Assembly (NCBI GenBank): GCA_020723805.1
Contig: DYID01000005.1
Coordinates: 1-64,000 of the forward strand
DNA: 64,000 bases
Direction: 5' to 3'
DNA from: Anaerolinea sp.
GTDB lineage: Bacteria > Chloroflexota > Anaerolineae > Anaerolineales > Villigracilaceae
Shown: positions 34,549 to 43,660 of the stretch, piece by piece
Position numbering within the stretch: position 1 is the stretch's first letter
Layout of the letters: each line of letters begins with the position of its first letter
Program-made: the position numbers and the translations under genes
The notes under the pieces: model-generated
Seen by the model: only the letters and a program-made list of their open reading frames with translations
Databases searched by the model: none
Told to the model about the DNA's origin: nothing

Positions 34549-37512
34549 ATGCGCCGCGTCATTGTCGTTTCGATTCTGGCAGTCATCGCGATAGCCCTGT
34601 TCCTCGCACAGGGCTATCTGCGCTATGCCGCTCAACATCCTGTCGAAGAACCGCCCATCTTTGCGGATGTCAGCCGGCGGGCGGGTATTGTGAATAACCG
34701 CGTTGCAGGCATCGAAATGTCGGCGGGCATCGCCTGGGGTGATTACGACAACGACGGCTGGATTGACCTCTACGTCACCGACCCCATCGGCAAAAACACG
34801 CTCTACCGCAACAACGGCGACGGCACGTTCAGCCTCTCGCCCCTCGCCGATCAAGTTGCCCTCTTCAACACCTACTCGCAAGGCGCAACTTTCGCCGACT
34901 ATGACAACGACGGCTGGAAAGACCTGCTCGTCGTCAACTGGGGGCAGGATCACCTCTTCCACAACGAGCAGGGCAAAGGCTTCGTGGAGGTCTCCCGCCG
35001 GGCGGGCATCGTGGATGACCGCAACAGCAAATCCGCCTCGTGGGGCGACTACGACAACGACGGCTTCCTCGACCTCTACATCGCCAACTGGTCCTGTTAT
35101 CCCAAATGCGGACGTCAGTTCGACGGCGAGCCGGACCGCCTCTATCACAACAACGGCGACGGCACGTTCACCGAAGTCACCCATCTGCTCAACGGCGGCG
35201 TGAGCGGCGCGGGCTTCATCGCCTCTTTCACCGACTACGATAACGACGGCGACCTCGACATTTACCTCGTCAACGACGAATTCATCAACCCCATCGGCAA
35301 CAAACTCTGGCGCAACGACGGCGCCGGCTGCGGCGGCTGGTGCTTCACGCAGGTTGCCAAAGAAGCAAACGCCGATTCCAAAGTCTTCGGCATGGGGCTC
35401 GCCCCCGGCGATTACGACAACGATGGCGACGTGGACTTCTACTACTCCAACGTCGGTCCCATGGAACTGCTTCAGAATCAAGGCGATGGCACGTTCAAGA
35501 ACGTTGCCAAAGAAGCCGGCGTGAATTTCCCGATGGGCATCGGCTGGGGCGCAGTCTTCCTCGACTACGACAACGACGGCTGGCGCGACCTTTACCTCGC
35601 CGTCGCCGACACCGCCGACCACAAGGACGTCGGCGCCAACCAACTCTTCCACAATAACGCCGACGGCACGTTCACCCCCGTCGCCTGCAACAACGAGTCA
35701 ACCGACATCCGCATGAGCATCGGCGTTGCCTACGCCGACTACGACCACGACGGCTGGGTGGACCTCGTCGTCGGCAACCTCGACGAAGGTTACCGCCTCT
35801 ACAAAAACCAGCAGGGACAAACCTCCGGCAACCACTGGCTTGCCATCGAACTCCTCGGCGCAGGACCCGTCAACCGCGACGCCGTCGGGACGCGCGTCTA
35901 CGTCACCGCGGGCGGCGTGACGCAAATGCAGGAAGTCATCCTCGGTTCGAGCGTCATGGCAGGTAACGACCTCGCGCAGTACTTCGGTCTCGGCAAGGAG
36001 CGAAGCGCACAGGTCCGCATCCGCTGGAGCGACGGCACGGAACAGGTCATCCAAAACGTCGAAGCCGACCGGCGCTACAAAATCCAATACGGCGAAAGGG
36101 CGTTACAGCCCCTGCCCGCGACTCCCGTCGTAAAAATCGCCAAGCCATCCTTCCTCGCCTACCTCCGCACCCTTACCAATTACCAATTACCATTTACCAC
36201 CAACCCCGACTCCCAACTCTCCCGCCTCATGGCTCAGGCAAACGTCGCACCGCCCACCAACCCGCCTCCGCCTTCGCCCGCGCTCGTCAAACTCGGTGAA
36301 GCGCTCTTTTGGGACCCCATCCTGAGCGGCAACCGAGACATTTCCTGCGCCACCTGCCACCACCCGAACCTCGGCACAGGCGATAACCTCTCCGTCTCCA
36401 TCGGCACAAATGGCTTCGGTCTTGGCAAGAACCGCCAATTCGGGAACGCCCGCGAACTCGTCCCGCGTAACGCCACTCCGCTCTACAATCTCGGATATCA
36501 AGAATGGCGCGTCATCTTCTGGGACGGGCGCGTCTCTGCGGACCCTGAAACTGGATTCCACACCCCAGCCTCCGACCGCCTCCCCGGCGGACTCGACAGC
36601 GTCCTCGCCGCGCAAGCCATGTTCCCCGTCACCTCGCGCGACGAAATGCGCGGCTACCGCGGCGACGTGGACATCTTCGGTCAGCCCAACGAACTCGCGG
36701 TCATCGTGGATTACAAGGCGCGTCCCGTTTGGGAAGCATTGATGGCGCGCCTGCTGGCGATCCCCGGCTATGTGGACTTGTTCCGCGCCGCCTACCCCGA
36801 CGTGCCGCTCGACCAACTCGGCTTTCAGCACGCGGCGAATGCGATGGCGGCGTATGAGATTGCCGTCTTCACTTTCGAAGACTCCCCCTTCGACCGGTAC
36901 CTTCGCGGCGACCCATCTGCACTTTCGGAAGAAGCCAAACAGGGCGCGTTGTTATTCTACGGGGAGGCGGGCTGCGCCTCCTGTCACTCCACCGGTCTGC
37001 TCACCGACCAAAAATTCTACAACCTCGCCGTTCCGCAAATCGGCGACGGCAAGGGACGCGAACAACCCCTCGACCTCGGGCGCGCCCGCGAAACCGGCAG
37101 CGACTGCGACCGTTTTGCCTTCCGCACCCCGCCGCTTCGCAACGTCGCCATTACGGGACCCTGGATGCACAACGGCGCGTTCACCACGCTCGAGGCAGCC
37201 GTCCGCCACCACCTCGACCCGAAGACCAGCCTGCAAAATTACGACCCCAGCCAGTTGAGCGAACTGCTCAAAGATACCTGTCAGGATCAGCCCGAAACCC
37301 TCGCCGCCATCCTCAAGTGGTACACGCCTAAAAACGCCAGCGAGGGCGTGACCCTCACGGACGAGGAGATGCGCCTCCTGCTCGTCTTCCTCGAGTCGCT
37401 CACCTCCCCCTCTGCCCTCGACCTCAGCCACACCATCCCCGCCTCTGTCCCCAGCGGACTTCCCGTCGGGGGGAATATCCAGAATATCGAAACAGGTTCA
37501 GCCGTCCCGTAG
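34549..37512 (+). CDS. FG-GAP/UnbV propeller fused to di-haem cytochrome c peroxidase
   Basis: This 987-residue protein has an N-terminal helix (about 4-22; signal or anchor), seven FG-GAP/VCBS repeats with calcium-type motifs such as DYDNDGWIDLYV (about 60-425), an ASPIC/UnbV domain (about 440-515, HWLAIELLGAGPVNRDAVGT, WSDGTEQVIQNV), a short linker and a MauG/cytochrome c peroxidase-like domain (about 570-960). Haem motifs CATCH (600-604) and CASCH (809-813) are intact. It would be exported and hold two c-type haems. The ATG lies one base after the malG stop, so it is coupled to the transporter genes. A role in oxidising a carbohydrate or protecting the operon proteins from peroxide is speculation. 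Confidence 0.92.
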   Translation: MRRVIVVSILAVIAIALFLAQGYLRYAAQHPVEEPPIFADVSRRAGIVNNRVAGIEMSAGIAWGDYDNDGWIDLYVTDPIGKNTLYRNNGDGTFSLSPLADQVALFNTYSQGATFADYDNDGWKDLLVVNWGQDHLFHNEQGKGFVEVSRRAGIVDDRNSKSASWGDYDNDGFLDLYIANWSCYPKCGRQFDGEPDRLYHNNGDGTFTEVTHLLNGGVSGAGFIASFTDYDNDGDLDIYLVNDEFINPIGNKLWRNDGAGCGGWCFTQVAKEANADSKVFGMGLAPGDYDNDGDVDFYYSNVGPMELLQNQGDGTFKNVAKEAGVNFPMGIGWGAVFLDYDNDGWRDLYLAVADTADHKDVGANQLFHNNADGTFTPVACNNESTDIRMSIGVAYADYDHDGWVDLVVGNLDEGYRLYKNQQGQTSGNHWLAIELLGAGPVNRDAVGTRVYVTAGGVTQMQEVILGSSVMAGNDLAQYFGLGKERSAQVRIRWSDGTEQVIQNVEADRRYKIQYGERALQPLPATPVVKIAKPSFLAYLRTLTNYQLPFTTNPDSQLSRLMAQANVAPPTNPPPPSPALVKLGEALFWDPILSGNRDISCATCHHPNLGTGDNLSVSIGTNGFGLGKNRQFGNARELVPRNATPLYNLGYQEWRVIFWDGRVSADPETGFHTPASDRLPGGLDSVLAAQAMFPVTSRDEMRGYRGDVDIFGQPNELAVIVDYKARPVWEALMARLLAIPGYVDLFRAAYPDVPLDQLGFQHAANAMAAYEIAVFTFEDSPFDRYLRGDPSALSEEAKQGALLFYGEAGCASCHSTGLLTDQKFYNLAVPQIGDGKGREQPLDLGRARETGSDCDRFAFRTPPLRNVAITGPWMHNGAFTTLEAAVRHHLDPKTSLQNYDPSQLSELLKDTCQDQPETLAAILKWYTPKNASEGVTLTDEEMRLLLVFLESLTSPSALDLSHTIPASVPSGLPVGGNIQNIETGSAVP

Positions 37513-37555
37513 GTTTGAAGCGCGGACGGTTTGAATACAGAAAAGGTTCACACGG

Positions 37556-39196
37556 ATGAAGATTTTATCCAGGCTTGTCCCCTTCTTCCTGCTCGTCATC
37601 CTGTTGATGGGATGCGCCTCGCCCACACCGACAGCGCCGCCTCCCACCCTCACCCCCACCCCCCCGCCCGACCCCTACGCCGGCACCGACGGTTTCCCCT
37701 GGTGGAACGACACCGTCTTCTATGAGATTTTCGTCCGCTCGTTCTACGACAGCAACGGCGACGGCATCGGCGACTTCAACGGCATCACCGCAAAACTCGA
37801 CTACCTCCAAGGCTTGGGCATCAAGGGCATCTGGCTCATGCCCATTCACCCCTCGCCCTCCTATCACGGCTACGACGTGACCGACTATTACGCCGTCAAC
37901 CCCGATTACGGCACGCTGGAGGATTTCAAACGCCTGCTCGCAGAGGCGCACCAGCGCGGCATCAAAATCATCATTGACTTCGTGATGAACCATACCTCCG
38001 CCAGGCATCCCTGGTTTCAGCAGGCGCTCACACCGGGCAGTCCGTATCACGACTGGTATGTTTGGAGCGAAACCGACCCCGGCACGCTCGGTCCATGGGG
38101 CGCCAAAGCCTGGCACCGCGCCAGCAACGGACAATACTACTACGCCATCTTCTGGGACCAAATGCCCGACCTCAACTACGAAAACCCCGCCGTGCGCGAA
38201 GAGATGAAAAAGGTCACCTCTTTCTGGCTCGAAGAAGTCGGCGTGGACGGCTTTCGCCTCGACGCAGTGCGCTATCTTGTCGAAGGCGACCAACTGGCGG
38301 ATTCCAAAGCCAACCACGCTTTCCTCGAAGAATGGGGGCAGTATTACCGCAGTCTCAACCCGCGGGCGTTCACCGTCGGCGAAGCATGGACCGACAACGC
38401 CAACGTCAAGAAATACACGGACACCAATCGCGAACTCGACTCCGCCTTCAACTTCGACCTTTCTGACGCCATGCTCAAACTCAACGAAGGCAGTGTCACC
38501 AGCCTGCGCTTCGTCCTGCAAACCACCCTGCGCGACTTCCCCGAACAGGACAACGCCAACTTCATCACCAACCACGACATGCCGCGCGTCATGAGTCAAT
38601 TGGGAGCGGATAAAGAACAGCGGGCGAAACTCGCCGCGGGCATCCTGCTCACCGCGCCGGGTATTCCCTTCATCTACTACGGCGAAGAGATTGGCATGAG
38701 CGGCACCAAGCCCGACGAACTCATCCGCACGCCCATGCAATGGGACAACTCGCCCAACGCCGGCTTCACCAGCGGCAGCCCCTGGCAGGCGGTCAACTCC
38801 GATTTCCCCTTTGTCAACGTTGCCAGCCAGCAGGGCGCAAGCAATTCCCTGCTCGAACATTACCGCACGCTCATCCAACTCCGCAACGCCCACTCCGCCC
38901 TGCGCATCGGCAAGACCTACGTGGCGGAATCCAACTCCAACAAAATCCTCTCCTACCTGCGCGTCAGCAGTGACGAGACGATGCTCATCCTCATCAACAT
39001 TGACGACCAACCCTTGAACAACTACACCCTCGACCTCTCCAGCGGTCCGCTGGCGGGTCAATACACCGCCGCGTCCCTGCTCGATTCTTCCGCGCCCGCC
39101 CCGCTCACCGCGAACGATAAAGGCGGCTTCGACGGCTACGCCCCGTTCCCCGAACTCCCGCCGTACAGCATGTTTGTCATTCAACTCACGCCATAG
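37556..39196 (+). CDS. Lipoprotein alpha-amylase family (GH13) glycosidase
   Basis: The 546-residue enzyme has a lipoprotein signal ([11 protein letters not shown], Cys20), a Thr/Pro linker and a complete GH13 barrel. The catalytic residues are Asp236 in [11 protein letters not shown], Glu276 in TVGEAWTD and Asp341 in ITNHDMPRV. The N-terminal phrase [19 protein letters not shown] is like alpha-glucosidase/trehalose-type GH13 members. A C-terminal beta domain follows (about 465-546). It should act outside the membrane on starch-like glucans and feed oligosaccharides to MalE. It lies 43 bases after the peroxidase fusion gene. Confidence 0.93.
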   Translation: MKILSRLVPFFLLVILLMGCASPTPTAPPPTLTPTPPPDPYAGTDGFPWWNDTVFYEIFVRSFYDSNGDGIGDFNGITAKLDYLQGLGIKGIWLMPIHPSPSYHGYDVTDYYAVNPDYGTLEDFKRLLAEAHQRGIKIIIDFVMNHTSARHPWFQQALTPGSPYHDWYVWSETDPGTLGPWGAKAWHRASNGQYYYAIFWDQMPDLNYENPAVREEMKKVTSFWLEEVGVDGFRLDAVRYLVEGDQLADSKANHAFLEEWGQYYRSLNPRAFTVGEAWTDNANVKKYTDTNRELDSAFNFDLSDAMLKLNEGSVTSLRFVLQTTLRDFPEQDNANFITNHDMPRVMSQLGADKEQRAKLAAGILLTAPGIPFIYYGEEIGMSGTKPDELIRTPMQWDNSPNAGFTSGSPWQAVNSDFPFVNVASQQGASNSLLEHYRTLIQLRNAHSALRIGKTYVAESNSNKILSYLRVSSDETMLILINIDDQPLNNYTLDLSSGPLAGQYTAASLLDSSAPAPLTANDKGGFDGYAPFPELPPYSMFVIQLTP

Positions 39197-39202
39197 CGTA
39201 TT

Positions 39203-39224
39203 GGGAACGTTAGAGAACGTTCCC
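39203..39224. repeat. Short hairpin repeat, GTTAGAGAAC core (copy 2)
   Basis: GGGAACGTTAGAGAACGTTCCC is a perfect hairpin with a 9-bp stem and loop AGAG. Confidence 0.65.
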
Positions 39225-39244
39225 TACGCATAACATGGCGTACT

Positions 39245-39262
39245 CGGCGTTCTCTAACGCCG
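39245..39262. repeat. Short hairpin repeat, GTTAGAGAAC core (copy 3, inverted)
   Basis: CGGCGTTCTCTAACGCCG is a perfect hairpin with 7-bp stem and loop CTCT, the reverse orientation of copy 2. A further hairpin TTTGCGCTAGAGAGCGCAAA follows at 39264-39283. Together they form a tight hairpin cluster between two GH13 genes. Confidence 0.65.
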
Positions 39263-39315
39263 CTTTGCGCTAGAGAGCGCAAACTACACAACCGACAACC
39301 ACTTAAAAACTCATC

Positions 39316-39387
39316 TTACGCAGTTTCTTCGTAGCGCGACATTGATGTCGCCTGAAAATGCGAGATTAATCTCGCGCTACCGCGTAA
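39316..39387. repeat. Palindromic repeat family A (copy 2, inverted)
   Basis: TTACGCAGTTTCTTCGTAGC at one end and GCGCTACCGCGTAA at the other match the reverse complement of the copy at 20578-20678. The internal GATGTCGCCTGAAAA and CGAGATTAATCTCG blocks are conserved. This copy lacks the insert of copy 1. Confidence 0.85.
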
Positions 39388-39414
39388 CACAAGTTAAAAA
39401 TTCAAGGACACCTC

Positions 39415-41184
39415 ATGGAAGACTTCATCTTCGGAACCCTCGCCACTGACGAATCACGCCTCCGCCATCTGCGCGAAACCCTCGGCGGCGTGACCCACGC
39501 CCACAAACGCCTCCCGCGCGACCCTCAGCCGGGTCAGCCCGTCCAAATCTTTCTCACCCTCGGACCCGACCACCCTCACCCCCGCGCCTGGGTCTATTGG
39601 ACGAATGACGGCACCGACCCCGCCGGCGCAAACGGACGCGCCTCCAACGGCTATGCTGTGCCGCTCGAACCCATCGCCTCCGAATGGAACACCTTCCTGT
39701 GGGGCTACGTCCGCACCTTTCGCGGCGAGATTCCTCCACAGCAGGCAGGGACGGTTGTCCGTTACCGCGTGTCGGCGGGAGGAAACGGCGAAGAAACCTT
39801 CGCTGACAATGACGCGTACTACGCTTTCTATGTGGACAACGACCCGCCTCCCGCTTGGACGAAAGACGCCGTCATCTACCAAATCTTTGCCGACCGCTTC
39901 TTCAATTCCGCAGGCGATTTTCCTAAACTAGAGCCAAAGCCCTCTCTCAAATGCAATGGCACGCTCACCGGCGTTATCGAGAAATTGGACTATCTCGTCG
40001 AACTCGGCGTCAACTGTCTGTGGCTCACGCCCATCTTTCCCAGTCCAAGTTATCATGGCTACGACGCGACCAACTTCTTCGCGATCAATCCGCGTCTCGG
40101 CGACGCGGAGGATTTCAGGGAACTTATCGAGCAGGCGCACAGTCGCGGCATCCGCATCCTGATGGATTTCGTCCCCAATCACTGGTCGAATCAGCATCCC
40201 ACGTTTATCGAAGCCACGCAGAATCCCAACAGCGAATACGTGAAGTGGTACACGTTTGAGCAGTATCCCGAAAAGTACAAAACCTTCTTCGGCGTGAAGA
40301 CCCTGCCGCAAATCAACCTGCGCTACGCCCCCGCACGCCAGCATGTGCTGGATGCCGCCAAATACTGGCTGGAGTTCGGCGTGGACGGTTTCCGTGTGGA
40401 CTATTGCATCGGTCCCACGCCCGATTTTTACGCCGACTTTCGCCGCGTCACGCGCACGACCAAACCCGATTCCTGGACCTTCGGCGAAGCCGTGGACCCA
40501 CCCGACTCGCAACTGACCTTCGAGGGCGGCATGGATGGCGCACTCGATTTCATGCTCCTCGAAGCCTTGCGCAAGACCTTCGCTTTCGGCAAGTGGAACG
40601 CCAAACAGTTCGCCGACTTCCTCGACCGTCACGAAGCATACTTCCCCGCATCCTTCTCGCGCCCGTCGTTCCTCGACAACCACGACATGAACCGCTTCCT
40701 GTGGGCGGCGCACAACGACATACAGAAACTCAAACTGGCGGCGATGTGTCAGTTCACACTGGCCGGCGCACCCATCATCTACTACGGCACGGAGGTGGGA
40801 CTCTCCCAGCCCGCCGACGTGATGCAGCACGGACGCGCCATCCACGAAGAGGCGCGTATGCCCATGCTCTGGGGAGATGACCAAAACAGAGACCTGTTCG
40901 AGTTCTATCGTCAACTCATTCAAATCCGAAAGAACGAAACTGCTTTGCGATATGGGACGCGTGAAACCATCCTTGCCGCCGAGGAAATCCTCGTCTATCG
41001 CCGCGCCGACGGGAACGGAAGTCTCCTGTGTGCGCTGAACATTTCGGAGAAGGCAATCGAATTCGAGGTGGAGGCTGCCGAGTCCAGCCCCAGGCTGAAG
41101 ACCAGCCCCGCTTGCAGGATTCAGGCTGAGGGTGGAAAGAAGCGTTTCTTCCTTCCGCCGTTCAGCGGGATGATCGTCAAATAA
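39415..41184 (+). CDS. GH13 glycosidase with N-terminal beta domain (neopullulanase/maltogenic amylase-like)
   Basis: The 589-residue enzyme has an N-terminal Ig/CBM34-like domain (about 1-145), a GH13 barrel and a C-terminal beta domain. Catalytic residues are Asp329 (DGFRVDYCIG), Glu358 (WTFGEAVD) and Asp424 (FLDNHDMNRF). There is no signal peptide, so it should act in the cytoplasm on imported dextrins. The N-terminal domain plus barrel suggest a neopullulanase/cyclodextrinase-like role. The preceding gap is filled by hairpin repeats, so it may have its own promoter. Confidence 0.92.
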   Translation: MEDFIFGTLATDESRLRHLRETLGGVTHAHKRLPRDPQPGQPVQIFLTLGPDHPHPRAWVYWTNDGTDPAGANGRASNGYAVPLEPIASEWNTFLWGYVRTFRGEIPPQQAGTVVRYRVSAGGNGEETFADNDAYYAFYVDNDPPPAWTKDAVIYQIFADRFFNSAGDFPKLEPKPSLKCNGTLTGVIEKLDYLVELGVNCLWLTPIFPSPSYHGYDATNFFAINPRLGDAEDFRELIEQAHSRGIRILMDFVPNHWSNQHPTFIEATQNPNSEYVKWYTFEQYPEKYKTFFGVKTLPQINLRYAPARQHVLDAAKYWLEFGVDGFRVDYCIGPTPDFYADFRRVTRTTKPDSWTFGEAVDPPDSQLTFEGGMDGALDFMLLEALRKTFAFGKWNAKQFADFLDRHEAYFPASFSRPSFLDNHDMNRFLWAAHNDIQKLKLAAMCQFTLAGAPIIYYGTEVGLSQPADVMQHGRAIHEEARMPMLWGDDQNRDLFEFYRQLIQIRKNETALRYGTRETILAAEEILVYRRADGNGSLLCALNISEKAIEFEVEAAESSPRLKTSPACRIQAEGGKKRFFLPPFSGMIVK

Positions 41185-41213
41185 ACAACGCAGGCGCACC
41201 TTTGATTAGGCAA

Positions 41214-41241
41214 GGTAGCGCGACATTAATGTCGCGCTACC
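41214..41241. repeat. Family A core palindrome (copy 4)
   Basis: GGTAGCGCGACATT and AATGTCGCGCTACC form a 28-base perfect palindrome that equals the central arms of the longer family A copies. Confidence 0.8.
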
Positions 41242-41355
41242 GCTAAGTCGGCAGTTATTGGAAAAGCGCAAATTGAAAAACCTTATTTAACAACGCCTGC
41301 CAAGATCTCCGAAACAAGATAGAATCATTATCCATTCCAACTTCGAGGTTACTCC

Positions 41356-42861
41356 ATGACCATCACCGCACCCGACTGGGTACAAGACGCCGTCTTTTAC
41401 CAGATTTTCCCCGACCGCTTCGCCCGCAGCGAACGCAACCCCGCCCGCACTCTGCCCTTCGAGCCGTGGGATTCGCCCCCCACTCCACACGGCTTCAAGG
41501 GCGGCGACTTGTACGGAGTCGCCGAAAAACTGGATTATCTGAAGGACTTGGGAATCACGGCTCTTTACCTGAACCCGATTTTTGCCTCCGCTTCGAATCA
41601 CCGCTACCACGCCTACGACTATTACACGGTGGACCCGCTCCTCGGCGGCAACGACGCCTTCCGCCATTTGCTGGACAAGGCGCACAAGAAGGACATCCGC
41701 ATCGTGCTGGACGGTGTCTTCAACCACGCCTCGCGCGGCTTCTGGCAGTTCCATCACGTGCTCGAATGCGGCGACGGCTCGCCCTACAAAGACTGGTTCC
41801 ACTTCGACCCCGACCGCCTGACCCGCAAAAAGCACTGGGGCGCATACCCCGGTCCGCAGGAACAGAAGGCGTTGAGTCACGGGGAGCCGAGTCTCACTGC
41901 CATCGGCTATGGCGCGTGGTGGAATTTGCCCGCCCTGCCCAAGTTCAACACCCGCACCCCTGCCGTGCGCGAGTTCCTCTTCGGCGTCGCCGAACATTGG
42001 ATTCGCTTCGGCGCAGACGGCTGGCGGCTGGACGTGCCGACCGAAATTGACGACGACTCGTTCTGGCAGGAGTTCCGCCGCCGCGTGCGGAAGATCAACC
42101 CCGAGGCGTACATCGTCGGCGAAATTTGGCACGAGTCACAGCGCTGGCTGCAGGGCGATCAGTTCGACGCCGTCATGAACTACGAGGTGACCAAGCCGGT
42201 CATCGCCTTTTTCTCGAACGGTCACCTCGACCTGAAGGTCTTGCATCAGCAAAGCAACTATCACGGCATTCAGCACTCGATTGATGCCCACGAATTCGCC
42301 GACCGCATTGACCATAACCTGGGGCTGTATAAAAAGGACATCACCTACGCCCAGTTGAATCTGCTCGACAGCCATGACACGCCGCGCTTCCTCTCCTGCG
42401 TGGGCGGCGACAAGGCTTCGCTCAAACTGGCATGGCTGTTCCTGTTCGCCTATCCCGGCGCGCCGTGCATCTACTACGGCGATGAAATCGGCATGGAAGG
42501 TCAGCACGACCCGGACTGCCGCCGCTCCTTCCCTTGGGACGAGAACAAGTGGGATCACAGTCTGCGCGAGTATGTCAAAGAACTCATCGCCCTGCGCAAA
42601 AAGAATCCCGCCCTGCGGCGCGGCGACTACAGGAGGCTGTGGTCGGCGAACGGGACGTATGTGTTCTCGCGCTCGCTCGAGGGAAAGACGTTTGTGGTGG
42701 GGTTGAATGTGTCGGAGACGCCTCAGCAGGTTCACGTCACGTATGAGGCGGGGAAGGTCCCCAAGCCTGTGTTTGGAGAGGCGTCCGAGATTTCCATCCG
42801 CGAAGGGCGGCTGTGGTTCACCATCCCGCCGCGCAGCGGTGTGGTGCTCAAGAGTGCGTAG
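41356..42861 (+). CDS. GH13 glycosidase (neopullulanase/cyclomaltodextrinase-like, no N-terminal domain)
   Basis: The 501-residue enzyme begins directly with the barrel (PDWVQDAVFYQIFPDRFARS). Catalytic residues are Asp226 (DGWRLDVPTE), Glu256 (YIVGEIWHES) and Asp341 (LLDSHDTPRF). The motif around Asp226 is the one of neopullulanase, cyclomaltodextrinase and maltogenic amylase; the CBM34 domain of these enzymes is missing. No export signal is seen. It is the last gene of the alpha-glucan block and is closed by the terminator at 42893-42927. Confidence 0.93.
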   Translation: MTITAPDWVQDAVFYQIFPDRFARSERNPARTLPFEPWDSPPTPHGFKGGDLYGVAEKLDYLKDLGITALYLNPIFASASNHRYHAYDYYTVDPLLGGNDAFRHLLDKAHKKDIRIVLDGVFNHASRGFWQFHHVLECGDGSPYKDWFHFDPDRLTRKKHWGAYPGPQEQKALSHGEPSLTAIGYGAWWNLPALPKFNTRTPAVREFLFGVAEHWIRFGADGWRLDVPTEIDDDSFWQEFRRRVRKINPEAYIVGEIWHESQRWLQGDQFDAVMNYEVTKPVIAFFSNGHLDLKVLHQQSNYHGIQHSIDAHEFADRIDHNLGLYKKDITYAQLNLLDSHDTPRFLSCVGGDKASLKLAWLFLFAYPGAPCIYYGDEIGMEGQHDPDCRRSFPWDENKWDHSLREYVKELIALRKKNPALRRGDYRRLWSANGTYVFSRSLEGKTFVVGLNVSETPQQVHVTYEAGKVPKPVFGEASEISIREGRLWFTIPPRSGVVLKSA

Positions 42862-42881
42862 AATGCGTTCTCTAACGCATT
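42862..42881. repeat. Short hairpin repeat, GTTAGAGAAC core (copy 4, inverted)
   Basis: AATGCGTTCTCTAACGCATT is a perfect hairpin with 8-bp stem and loop CTCT, right after the GH13 stop codon. Confidence 0.65.
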
Positions 42882-42892
42882 ACGGAGGAACG

Positions 42893-42927
42893 AAAACAGC
42901 GCTGGGCAAATGCCTTGCGCTGTTTTT
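42893..42927. terminator. Intrinsic terminator between GH13 and sirtuin genes
   Basis: AAAACAGCGC and GCGCTGTTTT form a 10-bp stem with a 14-base loop, followed by T on the plus strand. It overlaps the sirtuin stop codon and can serve both convergent genes. Confidence 0.8.
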
Positions 42928-43660
42928 ATCCCCACACCGCCTTGACCAGCGCGGGCAAAATCTCCCCCGATTTGCCCTGCAGGAAGAAATCGGCTTTGGG
43001 CGTGAGCGGCGTCGGCTCGAGGTTGACCTCGACGACGACTGCGCCGCGGTTGCGGGCGGCATACGCCAGCGAGGCGGCTGGCTGGACGACGCCCGATGTG
43101 CCAATCGAAAAGAAGACATCGCACGTCCGCGCCGCCTCCACCGCCGCCTCGAGTTGCTCGCGCGGCAGCGCCTCGCCAAACCAGACGACATCCGGGCGGA
43201 GCAGACCGCCGCATATCTCGCACCTCGGCACGGACTCGCCGTCGTCGCCCCAGGTTTCGGCAAAGGCGTAACACTCCGAACAACGCACGCGCTGGATGTT
43301 GCCATGCAGCTCCAGCACGTTGCGGCTTCCCGCCATGCGGTGCAGACCGTCCACGTTTTGGGTGATGAGGGTGAAGTGCGGAACGCGCTTTTCGATTTCC
43401 ACCAGCGCGTAATGACCGGGGTTGGGGCGCACGGCTTTGACGGCTTCGCGCCGCCAGGCATACCAATCCCAAACGAGTTTGGGGTCGCGGGCAAAGGCTT
43501 CGGGGGAGGCGAGGTCTTCGGGGCGGTATTGCGCCCACAGGCCGCTCTGCGCGTCGCGGAAGGTGCGCAGTCCGCTTTCCTGTGAGACGCCGGCGCCGGT
43601 CAGCGCGGCAAGTTTGGAGGTCCGAAGAAGAAGCGTGAGGAGGTCAGCGGGGAAGGTCAC
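42926..43660 (-). CDS. Sir2 family NAD-dependent protein deacylase
   Basis: The 244-residue protein has the sirtuin motifs [30 protein letters not shown], the catalytic His in [11 protein letters not shown] and a zinc site CSEC...CEIC. It removes acyl groups from protein lysines using NAD. GTG 43660 is chosen: it overlaps the stop of the preceding lipoprotein gene as GTGA, and the family begins with such a stretch. The Ala-Tyr/Arg pattern of sirtuin class III (Sir2 desuccinylase) is partly seen ([11 protein letters not shown]). Confidence 0.94.
   Translation of the reverse strand: MTFPADLLTLLLRTSKLAALTGAGVSQESGLRTFRDAQSGLWAQYRPEDLASPEAFARDPKLVWDWYAWRREAVKAVRPNPGHYALVEIEKRVPHFTLITQNVDGLHRMAGSRNVLELHGNIQRVRCSECYAFAETWGDDGESVPRCEICGGLLRPDVVWFGEALPREQLEAAVEAARTCDVFFSIGTSGVVQPAASLAYAARNRGAVVVEVNLEPTPLTPKADFFLQGKSGEILPALVKAVWG

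Noticed and set aside
37565-39184. A 539-codon minus-strand ORF opposite the lipoprotein amylase
   Set aside because: Complementary-strand shadow of a gene with intact GH13 catalytic motifs.
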